This document shows positions 24,525 through 32,436 of a stretch of 64,000 bases of DNA, piece by piece. The number at the start of each line of letters is the position of its first letter. Within the stretch, counting starts at the first letter, position 1. The notes beneath the pieces are model-generated. The model worked only from the letters and a program-made list of their open reading frames with translations. It had not been told where the DNA came from and searched no databases. Origin of the DNA: PALSA-1355 sp031400775. GTDB lineage: Bacteria > Planctomycetota > Planctomycetia > Pirellulales > PALSA-1355. The DNA is taken from positions 9,356 through 73,355 of the forward strand of contig JANNQN010000055.1 of assembly GCA_031400775.1 (NCBI GenBank), given 5' to 3'. A program made the translations under genes and the position numbers.

Positions 24525-25382
24525 TTGAATCGAGACAAAGCCACGCCCGATGTTTCGCAACTGCGAGAGGCTTTTTTGCAGTGGAAGCAGGGCGATTGCC
24601 AGCTAGCAGGATCGGACTCGCGCGACGCGATCGGGTTTCTCGAGCAACTGCTGGGGCCGGCCGTGTGCCGCCGCCTGGGCATCTATCGCTTGAGCGACGA
24701 TTTTCTGCTCTCCGTCGTGATCCCAGTGTTCAACGAAGTCCACACGGTCGACGAAGTGATTCGTCGCGTGCGCGGTTGCGGTATCCGCTGCGAGTTGATC
24801 CTGGTCGACGATGGCAGCACCGACGGCACTCGCGCGGTGCTCGAGAAGTACCGCGACCAGCGAGATATTCAGGTCTTGCTCCACGACACGAACCAAGGCA
24901 AGGGCGCGGCGCTGAAGAACGGTTTCCAGCGCGCGCGGGGCGACGTCGTCGTGATTCAAGATGCGGACCTGGAGTACGACCCCGCGGATTACTCCCGGCT
25001 GCTACAGCCGATCATCGAGAACCAGGCCGACGTGGTCTTCGGCAGCCGCTTCATCGGCGACAGCCACCGCGTGCTCTATTTCTGGCACTCGGCCGGCAAC
25101 AAGTTTCTCACGCTGTTGTCCAACCTGTTCACGAATCTGAACCTTTCCGACATCGAAACGTGTTACAAAATGTTCCGTCGCGAGATCATCCAACAGATCG
25201 CGCCCACGCTCAAAGAAAAGCGTTTTGGCATCGAGCCGGAGTTGACCGCCAAGGTCGCGCGCATTCCCGGCGTGCGCATTTATGAGCGGCCGATCAGCTA
25301 CTCCGGACGCACGTATGCGCAAGGCAAGAAAATCGGTTGGCGCGACGGACTGCGGGCCCTGTGGTGCATTCTGAAGTACTAA
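24525..25382 (+). CDS. Family 2 glycosyltransferase
   Basis: The 285-residue product begins at TTG 24525, with GTGGAG nearby. After an N-terminal 65-residue leader, LLSVVIPVFNEVHTVDEVI opens a GT-A fold; the sugar-nucleotide motifs are LVDDGSTDGTRAVL, GKGAALKNGFQRA, and the metal site QDADLEYDPADY (DAD). KRFGIEPELTAKVAR and YSGRTYAQGKKIGWRDGLRAL are typical of the dolichyl-phosphate-mannose-synthase-like GT2 group. No membrane helices are seen, so it is probably a cytoplasmic-face enzyme transferring a sugar to a lipid carrier. The acceptor is unknown and it stands alone. Confidence 0.9.
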   Translation: MNRDKATPDVSQLREAFLQWKQGDCQLAGSDSRDAIGFLEQLLGPAVCRRLGIYRLSDDFLLSVVIPVFNEVHTVDEVIRRVRGCGIRCELILVDDGSTDGTRAVLEKYRDQRDIQVLLHDTNQGKGAALKNGFQRARGDVVVIQDADLEYDPADYSRLLQPIIENQADVVFGSRFIGDSHRVLYFWHSAGNKFLTLLSNLFTNLNLSDIETCYKMFRREIIQQIAPTLKEKRFGIEPELTAKVARIPGVRIYERPISYSGRTYAQGKKIGWRDGLRALWCILKY

Positions 25383-25499
25383 TCTCGCCGACCGGCGGGG
25401 CGCTCGACTGGGCCGCCGCGTCGAAATCGATACAATGGGCCATTTGCCGCGGCGATTGCGGCCGATCTCTGAACCGCCACGCGCTCGAGGGCTGTAACC

Positions 25500-26609
25500 G
25501 TGATTGTCGGCGTTCCCAAGGAGATCAAGCGCGACGAATATCGCGTCGCCATCCTGCCGGTCGGGGTCGAAGAGTTGGTCCGCGCCGGCCACCGGGTGCT
25601 GGTCGAAACCGGGGCCGGAGCTGGCTCGGGACTGACCGATCTGGCGTATCAGAATAGCGGCGCCGAGCTGGTCGCTTCGCCCGCCGAGATTTTTGCCCGC
25701 GCCGACATGATTCTTAAGGTCAAAGAGCCGCTGCCGACCGAATGGCCCCTGTTGCGTCCCGGGCAGATCGTGTTCACCTACTTCCACTTCGCGGCCGATC
25801 GGCAATTGACCGAGGCGGTGCTCAAATCGGGCGCCACGGCGGCCGCCTACGAAACGTTGCGAGACGACCAGGGACGATTGCCGCTACTGACGCCGATGAG
25901 CGAAGTGGCCGGCCGGATGAGCATTCAAGAAGGGGCCAAGTACCTGGAACGGCCCCAGATGGGGCGCGGGATTCTACTGGGCGGAGTGCCCGGCGTGGCG
26001 CCCGCGCATATCACGATCCTGGGCGGCGGAATCGTGGGCGCGAACGCCGCCAAAGTGGCAGCCGGCTTTGGCGCGGACATCTGCCTGTTGGATATCAACA
26101 TGGAGCGGTTGCGCTATCTGGACGATATCATGCCGGCCAACGTCGATGTGTTGTTCAGCGACCGGCACACGATTCGCGAGCAACTCGAACGGGCCGATCT
26201 GGTCATCGGCGCCGTGCTCATTCCCGGCGCCAGGGCCCCGCGGCTAATCGAGCGCCGAGATCTGGCGGTCATGAAGCCTGGCAGCGTGATCATCGACGTG
26301 GCGATCGATCAGGGAGGCTGTGTCGAAACCAGCCGGCCCACTACCCACAGCGAACCGACCTACATCGTCGACGAAGTGCTGCACTATTGCGTTACTAATA
26401 TGCCGGGCGCCGTGGGTCGCACCAGCACCTATGCCCTGTGCAACGTGACGCTTCCCTGGGCCCTGGCAATCGCCAAGGGCGGCATCGAGCAAGCCGCCGC
26501 CCAGTCGCGCGCGGTGGCCCGCAGCATCAATATCATGGCAGGTGAAATCACCAATGTGGCCGTCGCACGGACATTTGACATGCCGTGCAATCGGCGATTC
26601 GACGTTTAA
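25500..26609 (+). CDS. ald: Alanine dehydrogenase
   Basis: Ald interconverts L-alanine and pyruvate plus ammonia with NAD. The 369-residue protein matches the family in length and sequence: GVPKEIKRDEYRVAILP at the N terminus, VKEPLPTEWPLL, FTYFHFAADRQL, a Rossmann motif ILGGGIVGANAAKVAAGFGA (about 174-193) and DVAIDQGGCVETSRPTTHSEP. GTG 25500 is the start; TACAAT at 25431-25436 is a possible -10 box. It is followed by mtnA after only 15 bases, so the two form an operon. Confidence 0.96.
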   Translation: MIVGVPKEIKRDEYRVAILPVGVEELVRAGHRVLVETGAGAGSGLTDLAYQNSGAELVASPAEIFARADMILKVKEPLPTEWPLLRPGQIVFTYFHFAADRQLTEAVLKSGATAAAYETLRDDQGRLPLLTPMSEVAGRMSIQEGAKYLERPQMGRGILLGGVPGVAPAHITILGGGIVGANAAKVAAGFGADICLLDINMERLRYLDDIMPANVDVLFSDRHTIREQLERADLVIGAVLIPGARAPRLIERRDLAVMKPGSVIIDVAIDQGGCVETSRPTTHSEPTYIVDEVLHYCVTNMPGAVGRTSTYALCNVTLPWALAIAKGGIEQAAAQSRAVARSINIMAGEITNVAVARTFDMPCNRRFDV

Positions 26610-26624
26610 GAGGAATCCCACTCC

Positions 26625-27692
26625 ATGGCCACGGACCGAGCAGCTAGTGTCGCAACAATGGCCTGGGTGGGCGGCGTCGATGGATACTTGACGCTGATCG
26701 ACCAGACGTTGTTGCCCACCGAATTGAAATATATCGAGTGCCGCACGGCACAAACCGTGTGGGAGGCCATCAAGACGCTCCGAGTGCGCGGAGCTCCCGC
26801 GATCAGCATTGCCGCGGCCTATGGTGTCGTGCTCGGGCTGCAAGGAGTCGTGTCGCAGGATGAAGCGAAGTTCCTCACCCAACTGAACCTGGTGGTCGAC
26901 GAGTTGGCGACCAGCAGGCCCACGGCGGTGAATCTGTTTTGGGCCTTGAATCGGATGCAGTCTCGCGCCGAGGCTCTGCGGCACAAGATGTCACCTCGCG
27001 AGATCCTGTCCGTTCTGTTGGGCGAGGCCCGCGCAATCGAAGAACAGGATCGCAAGGAATGTCGTCAGATCGGGCAGTTCGGCGCTAACTTGCTATCGGA
27101 TGGCCAAGGCGTGTTGACGCACTGCAACGCCGGCGGACTAGCCACCGCCGATTACGGCACGGCGCTAGCGCTATTCTTCGCGGCCCAGGAAGCTGGCAAA
27201 CACTTGCACGTTTACGCCTGCGAGACGCGGCCGCTCTTGCAGGGGGCGCGGTTGACCGCCTGGGAACTGCACGAACGAGGGATTCACGTCACCTTGATTT
27301 GCGATTCGATGGCGGCACAAGTCATGCGCGAGGGGCGCGTGACGGCCGTCGTGACCGGCGCCGATCGAATCGCGGCCAATGGCGACACCGCCAACAAGAT
27401 TGGCACCTACGGCCTGGCGGCCTTAGCCGGCGTACACGACATTCCGTTTTACGTAGCCGCGCCCACGAGCACATTTGATTTGTCGATCACCGCGGGCGAT
27501 CAGATTCCGATCGAACAGCGCGATCCACGCGAGATCACGCACGGATTCGGCCGCCAAACAGCGCCCGATGGAATTGATGTCTACAATCCGGCCTTCGACG
27601 TCACGCCCGCCAAAATGATCCGCGCGATCATCTGCGAGCGGGGAGTGATTGAGCCGGTGACGGCGGAGAGAATTACTGAAGTCGTTCGATAG
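26625..27692 (+). CDS. mtnA: S-methyl-5-thioribose-1-phosphate isomerase
   Basis: MtnA turns methylthioribose-1-phosphate into methylthioribulose-1-phosphate in the methionine salvage pathway. The 355-residue product has the family marks LRVRGAPAISIAAAYG, catalytic Cys in LTHCNAGGLAT (near residue 166), ETRPLLQGARLTAWEL, and the Asp-containing VTGADRIAANGDTANKIGTY (about 243-262). It begins 15 bases after ald with AGAGGAAT as ribosome site. No other methionine-salvage gene is in the window. It could also act on ribose-1-phosphate analogues, as in archaeal relatives, but the sequence fits true MtnA. Confidence 0.95.
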   Translation: MATDRAASVATMAWVGGVDGYLTLIDQTLLPTELKYIECRTAQTVWEAIKTLRVRGAPAISIAAAYGVVLGLQGVVSQDEAKFLTQLNLVVDELATSRPTAVNLFWALNRMQSRAEALRHKMSPREILSVLLGEARAIEEQDRKECRQIGQFGANLLSDGQGVLTHCNAGGLATADYGTALALFFAAQEAGKHLHVYACETRPLLQGARLTAWELHERGIHVTLICDSMAAQVMREGRVTAVVTGADRIAANGDTANKIGTYGLAALAGVHDIPFYVAAPTSTFDLSITAGDQIPIEQRDPREITHGFGRQTAPDGIDVYNPAFDVTPAKMIRAIICERGVIEPVTAERITEVVR

Positions 27693-27701
27693 ACCTACCG
27701 C

Positions 27702-28424
27702 CTACTTCCTCACCCGCTCCGTCATTTTCGCCACGACCGCGCCGTATTCCTTCCGCGCGGCGCTCAGCCCGGCTGGCGTCTTTTTGCCAGTGCCGTTCAC
27801 ATAGTCGAGGACGATCTTCTCGGCGTCGACGAACGCTTGTGAGATGTCGGCTACTTCCGTGGCGATTGCAATCGGGATGTTAGTCACGCCGTTGGCATCG
27901 CCATGCAACAGATCGCCCGGATCGACGACCAGGCCGCCGACGCGAATCGGCAGGCCAATGTGCAGGATGTGGCAGCAGGCGTGCGAGCAGATGGTCGAGC
28001 CGGTGAACACCGGATAGTCCAGGGCCTTGACCTGCAATAAGTCGCGACCGCCGCCGGAGGTGATCAGGCCCACTGAGCCAAATCCCTTGTAGGTCGAGCA
28101 CATCACTTCGCCAAAGGTCGCCCCCACGGCCGGATCGTCCAGATCTTGAAATACCACCACGGCCGGACCTGGCAGCTCCGCAAAGCCTTCGACCTGCTTT
28201 TCCATCGAGCCGTAGGCATCGCCCTTGCCCGGAAAAGCGCCGGAACGAAACGAGGCCGTGCTGGCGAAGCCGACCATTGGCGGCATCTCGGGAAAGTTGG
28301 CTTTGATCTGGGCGTTCATGAAGCCGGCGTAACGCGGCCGGACATCGAACAACTCGATGACGTTGCAAATCGTGGGCGTGTCGAACTGTGCGAGTCGCTT
28401 GAGCGTGTCGGCGTTGATAGCCAT
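27702..28424 (-). CDS. RraA-like / HMG-aldolase family protein
   Basis: The 240-residue protein belongs to the RraA-like superfamily, which includes 4-hydroxy-4-methyl-2-oxoglutarate aldolases and the RNase E regulator RraA. Marks are FDTPTICNVIEL at the start, SGGGRDLLQVKALDYPVF (Arg-Asp of the active site) and VVDPGDLLHGDANGVTNIP. RraA proper is about 160 residues; the N- and C-terminal extensions favour an enzyme or carboxylase-like relative over the RNase regulator. The substrate is unknown. It converges on mtnA with ten bases between stops and lies 45 bases downstream of glnA. Confidence 0.82.
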   Translation of the reverse strand: MAINADTLKRLAQFDTPTICNVIELFDVRPRYAGFMNAQIKANFPEMPPMVGFASTASFRSGAFPGKGDAYGSMEKQVEGFAELPGPAVVVFQDLDDPAVGATFGEVMCSTYKGFGSVGLITSGGGRDLLQVKALDYPVFTGSTICSHACCHILHIGLPIRVGGLVVDPGDLLHGDANGVTNIPIAIATEVADISQAFVDAEKIVLDYVNGTGKKTPAGLSAARKEYGAVVAKMTERVRK

Positions 28425-28468
28425 GCAAGATCCCGTGATGAACTAGAAAAAACCGCGACAACGTCGAG

Positions 28469-29896
28469 CTAAATGTCGTAGTACAAGCAGAACTCGTAGG
28501 GATGCGGACGCAGGCGCATCGCATCGACTTCCTTCTCGGTCTTGTACCAGATCCAGGTGTCGATCACGTCAGGCGTGAATACGTCGCCACGCAGCATGAA
28601 TTCGTGATCGCGCCGCAGGGCCGCCAACGCCTCTTCGAGCGAGCCCGGCGTCTTGGGCACCTGAGCCAGTTCCTCGGGCGCAAGATCGTAAATGTCCTTG
28701 TCCAGCGGATCGCCCGGGTGGATCTTGTTCTGAATGCCGTCGATGACCGCCATCAGAATGGCCGCGAACGCCAGGTAGGGATTGCAACTCGGGTCGGGGC
28801 AGCGGAACTCGACCCGTTTGGCCTTGGGGCTGGGGCTGTACATGGGGATCCGGCAACTGGCCGAGCGATTGCGCTGCGAGTAGGCCAGGTTGACCGGCGC
28901 CTCGTAGCCGGGCACCAACCGCTTGTAGCTGTTCGTGGTGGGATTGGAGAACGCCAAAATCGCGGGAGCATGACGCAGCAAACCGCCGATGGCATGCATG
29001 GCCATTTCGCTCAGTCCCGCGTAGCCACTGCCGGCGAACAGGGGGTTGCCCCCCTTCCACAGCGAAACGTGCGTGTGCATTCCCGAGCCATTGTCGCCGA
29101 ACAGCGGTTTGGGCATGAACGTCACGGTTTTTTGATGCCGCGCCGCGACGTTTTTGATGATGTACTTGTAGATCATCATGTTGTCGCCCATGCGAACCAG
29201 GTCGTTGAAGCGCAGGTCGATCTCACTCTGACCGGCCGTGGCCACCTCGTGATGCTGGGCTTCCACGTCCAGACCGCAGTCGATCATCGTCTGCATCATC
29301 TCGTTGCGGATATTCATCATCTGGTCGGCTGGCGGGACCGGGAAATAACCCTCCTTGTAACGCAGCTTGTAGCCCAGGTTGGGATTTTCTTTGCGGCCGC
29401 GGTTCCATTCGCCTTCAATGCTGTCGACGTGGTAGTAGCCTTCGTGGGCGTTCTGATCGAAGCGCACGTCGTCGAAGATGAAAAACTCAGCCTCGGGACC
29501 GATATTGCACGTGTCGGCGATGCCGGTGCTCTTCAGGTAGTTGACCGCTTTGCGGGCCACGTTGCGCGGATCGCGCGAGTAGTCCTCGCGCGTGATCGGA
29601 TCCTGGATATTGCAGATCATCACCAGCGTGGGCAGATCGGTGAAGGGATCGAGAAACGCCGTTTCAGGTTGCGGCACGACGAGCATGTCGCTCTCGTTGA
29701 TCGCCTGCCAGCCGCGAATGCTCGAGCCGTCAAAGCCCAGGCCGTCCTCGAACACGCTCTCTTCGAGCTTGCTGACGGGAATCGTGAAGTGCTGCCAGAG
29801 ACCTGGGAAATCCATGAATCTCAGGTCGACGCTACGAACGTCCTTCTCTCGACAAAGCGCGAGGACTTCTTTGGGAGTCATTTCCTTGGCGGTCAT
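28469..29896 (-). CDS. glnA: Glutamine synthetase type I
   Basis: GlnA makes glutamine from glutamate, ammonia and ATP. The product is 475 residues from ATG 29896 (GGGGGC ahead of it); the frame is open further upstream to 30688 but that sequence is antisense to the next gene. Motifs include FDGSSIRGWQAINESDM, GPEAEFFIFDD, GSGMHTHVSLWKGG, NPTTNSYKRLVPGYEAPV, RNRSASCRIP and, near the C terminus, KDIYDLAPEELAQV with a Tyr in the position that is adenylylated in the enterobacterial type. It is one of two glutamine synthetases in this stretch. A possible sigma-54-like site lies upstream (30006-30021). Confidence 0.97.
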   Translation of the reverse strand: MTAKEMTPKEVLALCREKDVRSVDLRFMDFPGLWQHFTIPVSKLEESVFEDGLGFDGSSIRGWQAINESDMLVVPQPETAFLDPFTDLPTLVMICNIQDPITREDYSRDPRNVARKAVNYLKSTGIADTCNIGPEAEFFIFDDVRFDQNAHEGYYHVDSIEGEWNRGRKENPNLGYKLRYKEGYFPVPPADQMMNIRNEMMQTMIDCGLDVEAQHHEVATAGQSEIDLRFNDLVRMGDNMMIYKYIIKNVAARHQKTVTFMPKPLFGDNGSGMHTHVSLWKGGNPLFAGSGYAGLSEMAMHAIGGLLRHAPAILAFSNPTTNSYKRLVPGYEAPVNLAYSQRNRSASCRIPMYSPSPKAKRVEFRCPDPSCNPYLAFAAILMAVIDGIQNKIHPGDPLDKDIYDLAPEELAQVPKTPGSLEEALAALRRDHEFMLRGDVFTPDVIDTWIWYKTEKEVDAMRLRPHPYEFCLYYDI

Positions 29897-30005
29897 GGGG
29901 AGCCCCCTGTTGCTCGAAGACTTGTGCGTTTGATCGAAATTACCGAATTGCGCGCCGCGAAAAGCGCACGGCGCGAGGCCGAAATTCGCGGTAACGAGCA
30001 TCATA

Positions 30006-30021
30006 GGCAATCGGCACGCCG
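30006..30021 (-). promoter_or_regulatory. Weak sigma-54-like promoter upstream of glnA
   Basis: The minus strand reads CGGCGTGCCGATTGCC. The key GG (-24) and GC (-12) are exactly 12 bases apart (first to first), as in TGGCACG-N4-TTGCA, but four other positions deviate. It would start transcription about 100 bases before the glnA ATG. The call rests on spacing only. Confidence 0.25.
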
Positions 30022-30063
30022 ATGCAACAGGCGCGCTTTCGCCGGCACAGAAGGGGCCGATCG

Positions 30064-30813
30064 CTACTTCGCCACGCCGTTTCGCACGAGCAGATAGGCG
30101 TAGCTGGTCAGCAGCGGCGAGGGATGCCGCACGAGAAAATTGGCCAGCGCCCCGTGCACGCGGCGAACGGCCGGCACGCGGGCGTAATAGTTGTGTCCAA
30201 AGAAACCGCGGTAATCGAGAACCGCGTATCCCAGCCGTTCGAGCCGGCGGATTTGGCCGGCCGTGGGTCCACGGCACCAACTGTAGTAGGCGGCAAACTT
30301 CTTTTCGCGCACCGGATCGCGCGGCGCAAAGGCCCTCAGCAACCGAGCGGTCCAAGCCGGCTTCATCAGCCTGTTGGCGAGAAACGGCGGGCAGTACAAA
30401 GTGGGAAAGAAATGAAACGCCACGCCTCCCGGCTCGAGCATCTTCAGCACGTTGCGATGAAACTGCCCGCCGTCGGGAACGTGCTCCAGCAGCATTCGCG
30501 AGAACACGAAATCGAATCGCGCGGGCATATCCAACCGAGGGTCGCAGACGTCCGCTTGCAGCCTGGCATAGCCGGCCGGCGCCTTGGCCAACTCTTCGGC
30601 CGAGATATCCAACAGCGTGTATTCCAGCCCTCGCGCCGCGATGTCTTCCAACGAAAGTGCCGGGTTCGCTCCGCCCCCCAGTTCGCACACCCGGCGGGGC
30701 TTGAATCGATCGAGCAGGTTAGCGAGCCCCTGCGGATACTCCGACCAGGCCGACTGGGCGTTGCCGTAGGCGATCTGGGCGCTACCGCGGATGATGGGTC
30801 GTGCGAGCGGCAT
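30064..30813 (-). CDS. SAM-dependent methyltransferase-like protein
   Basis: The 249-residue product starts at ATG 30813 (GGGAG eight bases upstream). It has motif I CELGGGANPALSL (about residues 43-55; the usual GxGxG is ELGGGA), acidic end LLDISAEEL, and FVFSRMLLEHVPDGG (motif IV with a following helix). LEPGGVAFHFFPTLYCP is post-I. The last 90 residues (YYSWCRGPTAGQIRRL to LLVRNGVAK) are basic and hydrophobic. It starts 20 bases after the PaaK-like gene's stop, so both are likely co-expressed; the pair suggests modification of a cell-surface lipid or polysaccharide, which is inference. Confidence 0.82.
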   Translation of the reverse strand: MPLARPIIRGSAQIAYGNAQSAWSEYPQGLANLLDRFKPRRVCELGGGANPALSLEDIAARGLEYTLLDISAEELAKAPAGYARLQADVCDPRLDMPARFDFVFSRMLLEHVPDGGQFHRNVLKMLEPGGVAFHFFPTLYCPPFLANRLMKPAWTARLLRAFAPRDPVREKKFAAYYSWCRGPTAGQIRRLERLGYAVLDYRGFFGHNYYARVPAVRRVHGALANFLVRHPSPLLTSYAYLLVRNGVAK

Positions 30814-30832
30814 CGCGGATGCTCCCGGCGCC

Positions 30833-32155
30833 TCAGACGCTCGTCTGATCGACGAGGTAGCGGAATTTATTCTGCCAGCCTCGCCGCTCCAGGCCCGCAA
30901 AGTTGGTGAACTCCAGCTCGACCCGATTGCCCCACCATTGCTCGACCCGTCGCGAAATGGCCGGGTGCCGTCCGGCGTCGGGCACGACCAGCCGCAAGGT
31001 CAGCGCGCCGTCCAACCGTTGTTCGACCTGGAACTCGTCGACTCCGTCGAGGCGGTCGACCAGGTCTTGTATATAGTGCGTGGGGAATTTCTTCGCGCCG
31101 ATTTGCACGACATCGTGGACGCGTCCCACGATTCGGCTGACGTAGAGTCCGTCGTCCTCGCGGATCAGCTCGGCCAGGTCCCCGGTCTGATACCGCACTA
31201 GCGGCATCGCCTCGTTGAGCAAGCCCGAGAGCACCAACTCGGTCGAGCCGCTCTCGTGGTCGATCGTTTCGGGCCAGGCCACGGCGTCCAACACCCGCAA
31301 GCGATTGCTGGGCTCGGAGATTTGCTCATAAGCCACGACGCCGAACTCGGCGTTGCCGAAGCGATCGATCACGCGGCAGTGAAACGTGCTCTCGATCAGC
31401 TCGCGCTTCTTGGGATCGAGCACTTCGCCGGTCGATTCGAACACCTGAAACACGCCTGATGCGTCGCGGCGATTGTCTCGCAGGTGTACTGCCAGGGCGT
31501 AGAGCGTGGAGGGATGGCCCTGCAACAAGTAGGGACGAAATCGAGCCAGTTCCCGCCACAGCGCGTCGAGTCCGTTGGGTTCGAAAGTATCGATATAGAT
31601 ATTGGCCCGATTCGTGGCCAGACATTTCAGCCGTTCCTTGAAGCGGTCCTTCCAGGGAAAGACCTCTGGGAAGCGGCTGGCCAGGTGCGCCTCTTTCATG
31701 CCCAGCGACTTGCCGGCCCATTCGCGCGCGGCCAGATTGACCGCCGCGCTCCAATCCAGAGCTTCGTCGTCGTAATAGATTGGCGTCGTGGGACCGGTCG
31801 ATCCGCCCGTCTTGCGGAGGTGGAGCTTCTCGCGGGCGAAGCGCTCGGAGAGGAGCCGCACGCCTTGCTCGCGAACGATGTCCTTGGTCAGGAAGGGAAG
31901 GTCCTCGAGATACCGCTGGTCGCGAGCGATTCGCCGCGGATCGAACGCGCAAGTTCGCACCAGATCTCGGTAGTAAGGCACGTCGCAGGCCGCCCGCTCG
32001 ATCACACCGGCCAACCGCTCCAATCGCCGGCGACGCCGCTCGGCAAACGGAAGAGCCATCTCGACGCGCAGCGCGGTGACTTTCCGGCGGATGTCTCGCC
32101 CCGTCCAGCGCTCGGCCAGAGGGTACGCGATCCAGGCGTTCAAGTAGCGGTGCAC
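30833..32155 (-). CDS. PaaK/CapK-like adenylate-forming ligase
   Basis: The 440-residue product begins at GTG 32155. It matches phenylacetate-CoA ligase/coenzyme F390 synthetase-like and CapK-type enzymes: LRKTGGSTGPTTPIYYDD is the ATP-binding loop (about residues 114-131), FESTGEVLDPKKRELIE, IDRFGNAEFGVVAYEQ and MPLVRYQTGDLAELI complete the adenylation fold. These enzymes activate a carboxylate with ATP. Genes like this are frequent in exopolysaccharide clusters, where the substrate is uncertain. It is followed by a methyltransferase, 20 bases apart, with the same orientation. Confidence 0.88.
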   Translation of the reverse strand: MHRYLNAWIAYPLAERWTGRDIRRKVTALRVEMALPFAERRRRRLERLAGVIERAACDVPYYRDLVRTCAFDPRRIARDQRYLEDLPFLTKDIVREQGVRLLSERFAREKLHLRKTGGSTGPTTPIYYDDEALDWSAAVNLAAREWAGKSLGMKEAHLASRFPEVFPWKDRFKERLKCLATNRANIYIDTFEPNGLDALWRELARFRPYLLQGHPSTLYALAVHLRDNRRDASGVFQVFESTGEVLDPKKRELIESTFHCRVIDRFGNAEFGVVAYEQISEPSNRLRVLDAVAWPETIDHESGSTELVLSGLLNEAMPLVRYQTGDLAELIREDDGLYVSRIVGRVHDVVQIGAKKFPTHYIQDLVDRLDGVDEFQVEQRLDGALTLRLVVPDAGRHPAISRRVEQWWGNRVELEFTNFAGLERRGWQNKFRYLVDQTSV

Positions 32156-32348
32156 GCGGCGGGATCCTACAAGGCTGGCAATTGGGGCAAAAGGCGTCGA
32201 TCTGGCGCGTCGTGGCGGGGGGTATCTTCCTCAAATCGGCAGACAGCGGCAAGATCAGTTTCGTGGCGGATTCTGGGCGTGATCGCGACACAAAATCGGC
32301 CCTGTTCGACCAGGCTGCCGGCAGCGCAATGGTCCACTGCGAGAGCGC

Positions 32349-32393
32349 AAAAAAAGACCCTGGCCGCAGACGCTGGGGGTCCGGACCAGGGTC
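32349..32393 (-). terminator. Intrinsic terminator of the glnN gene
   Basis: On the minus strand an 8-base-pair stem (GACCCTGG 32386-32393 with CCAGGGTC 32356-32363) is followed by seven T (A run 32349-32355 on the plus strand). The loop is 22 bases. It lies 44 bases past the stop of the type III glutamine synthetase gene. Confidence 0.8.
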
Positions 32394-32436
32394 GTCGTGA
32401 ACTCCAAGTCGAGTCGCGTTCGTCAAAAGGATGCGA

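Noticed and set aside
28502..30097. Plus-strand 531-residue open frame opposite glnA
   Set aside because: Antisense shadow of glnA caused by GC-rich codons.
29897..30688. Extension of the glnA frame to 30688 (739 residues in total)
   Set aside because: The additional 264 residues are antisense to, or overlap, the methyltransferase gene and have no glutamine synthetase match; a normal ribosome site precedes 29896.
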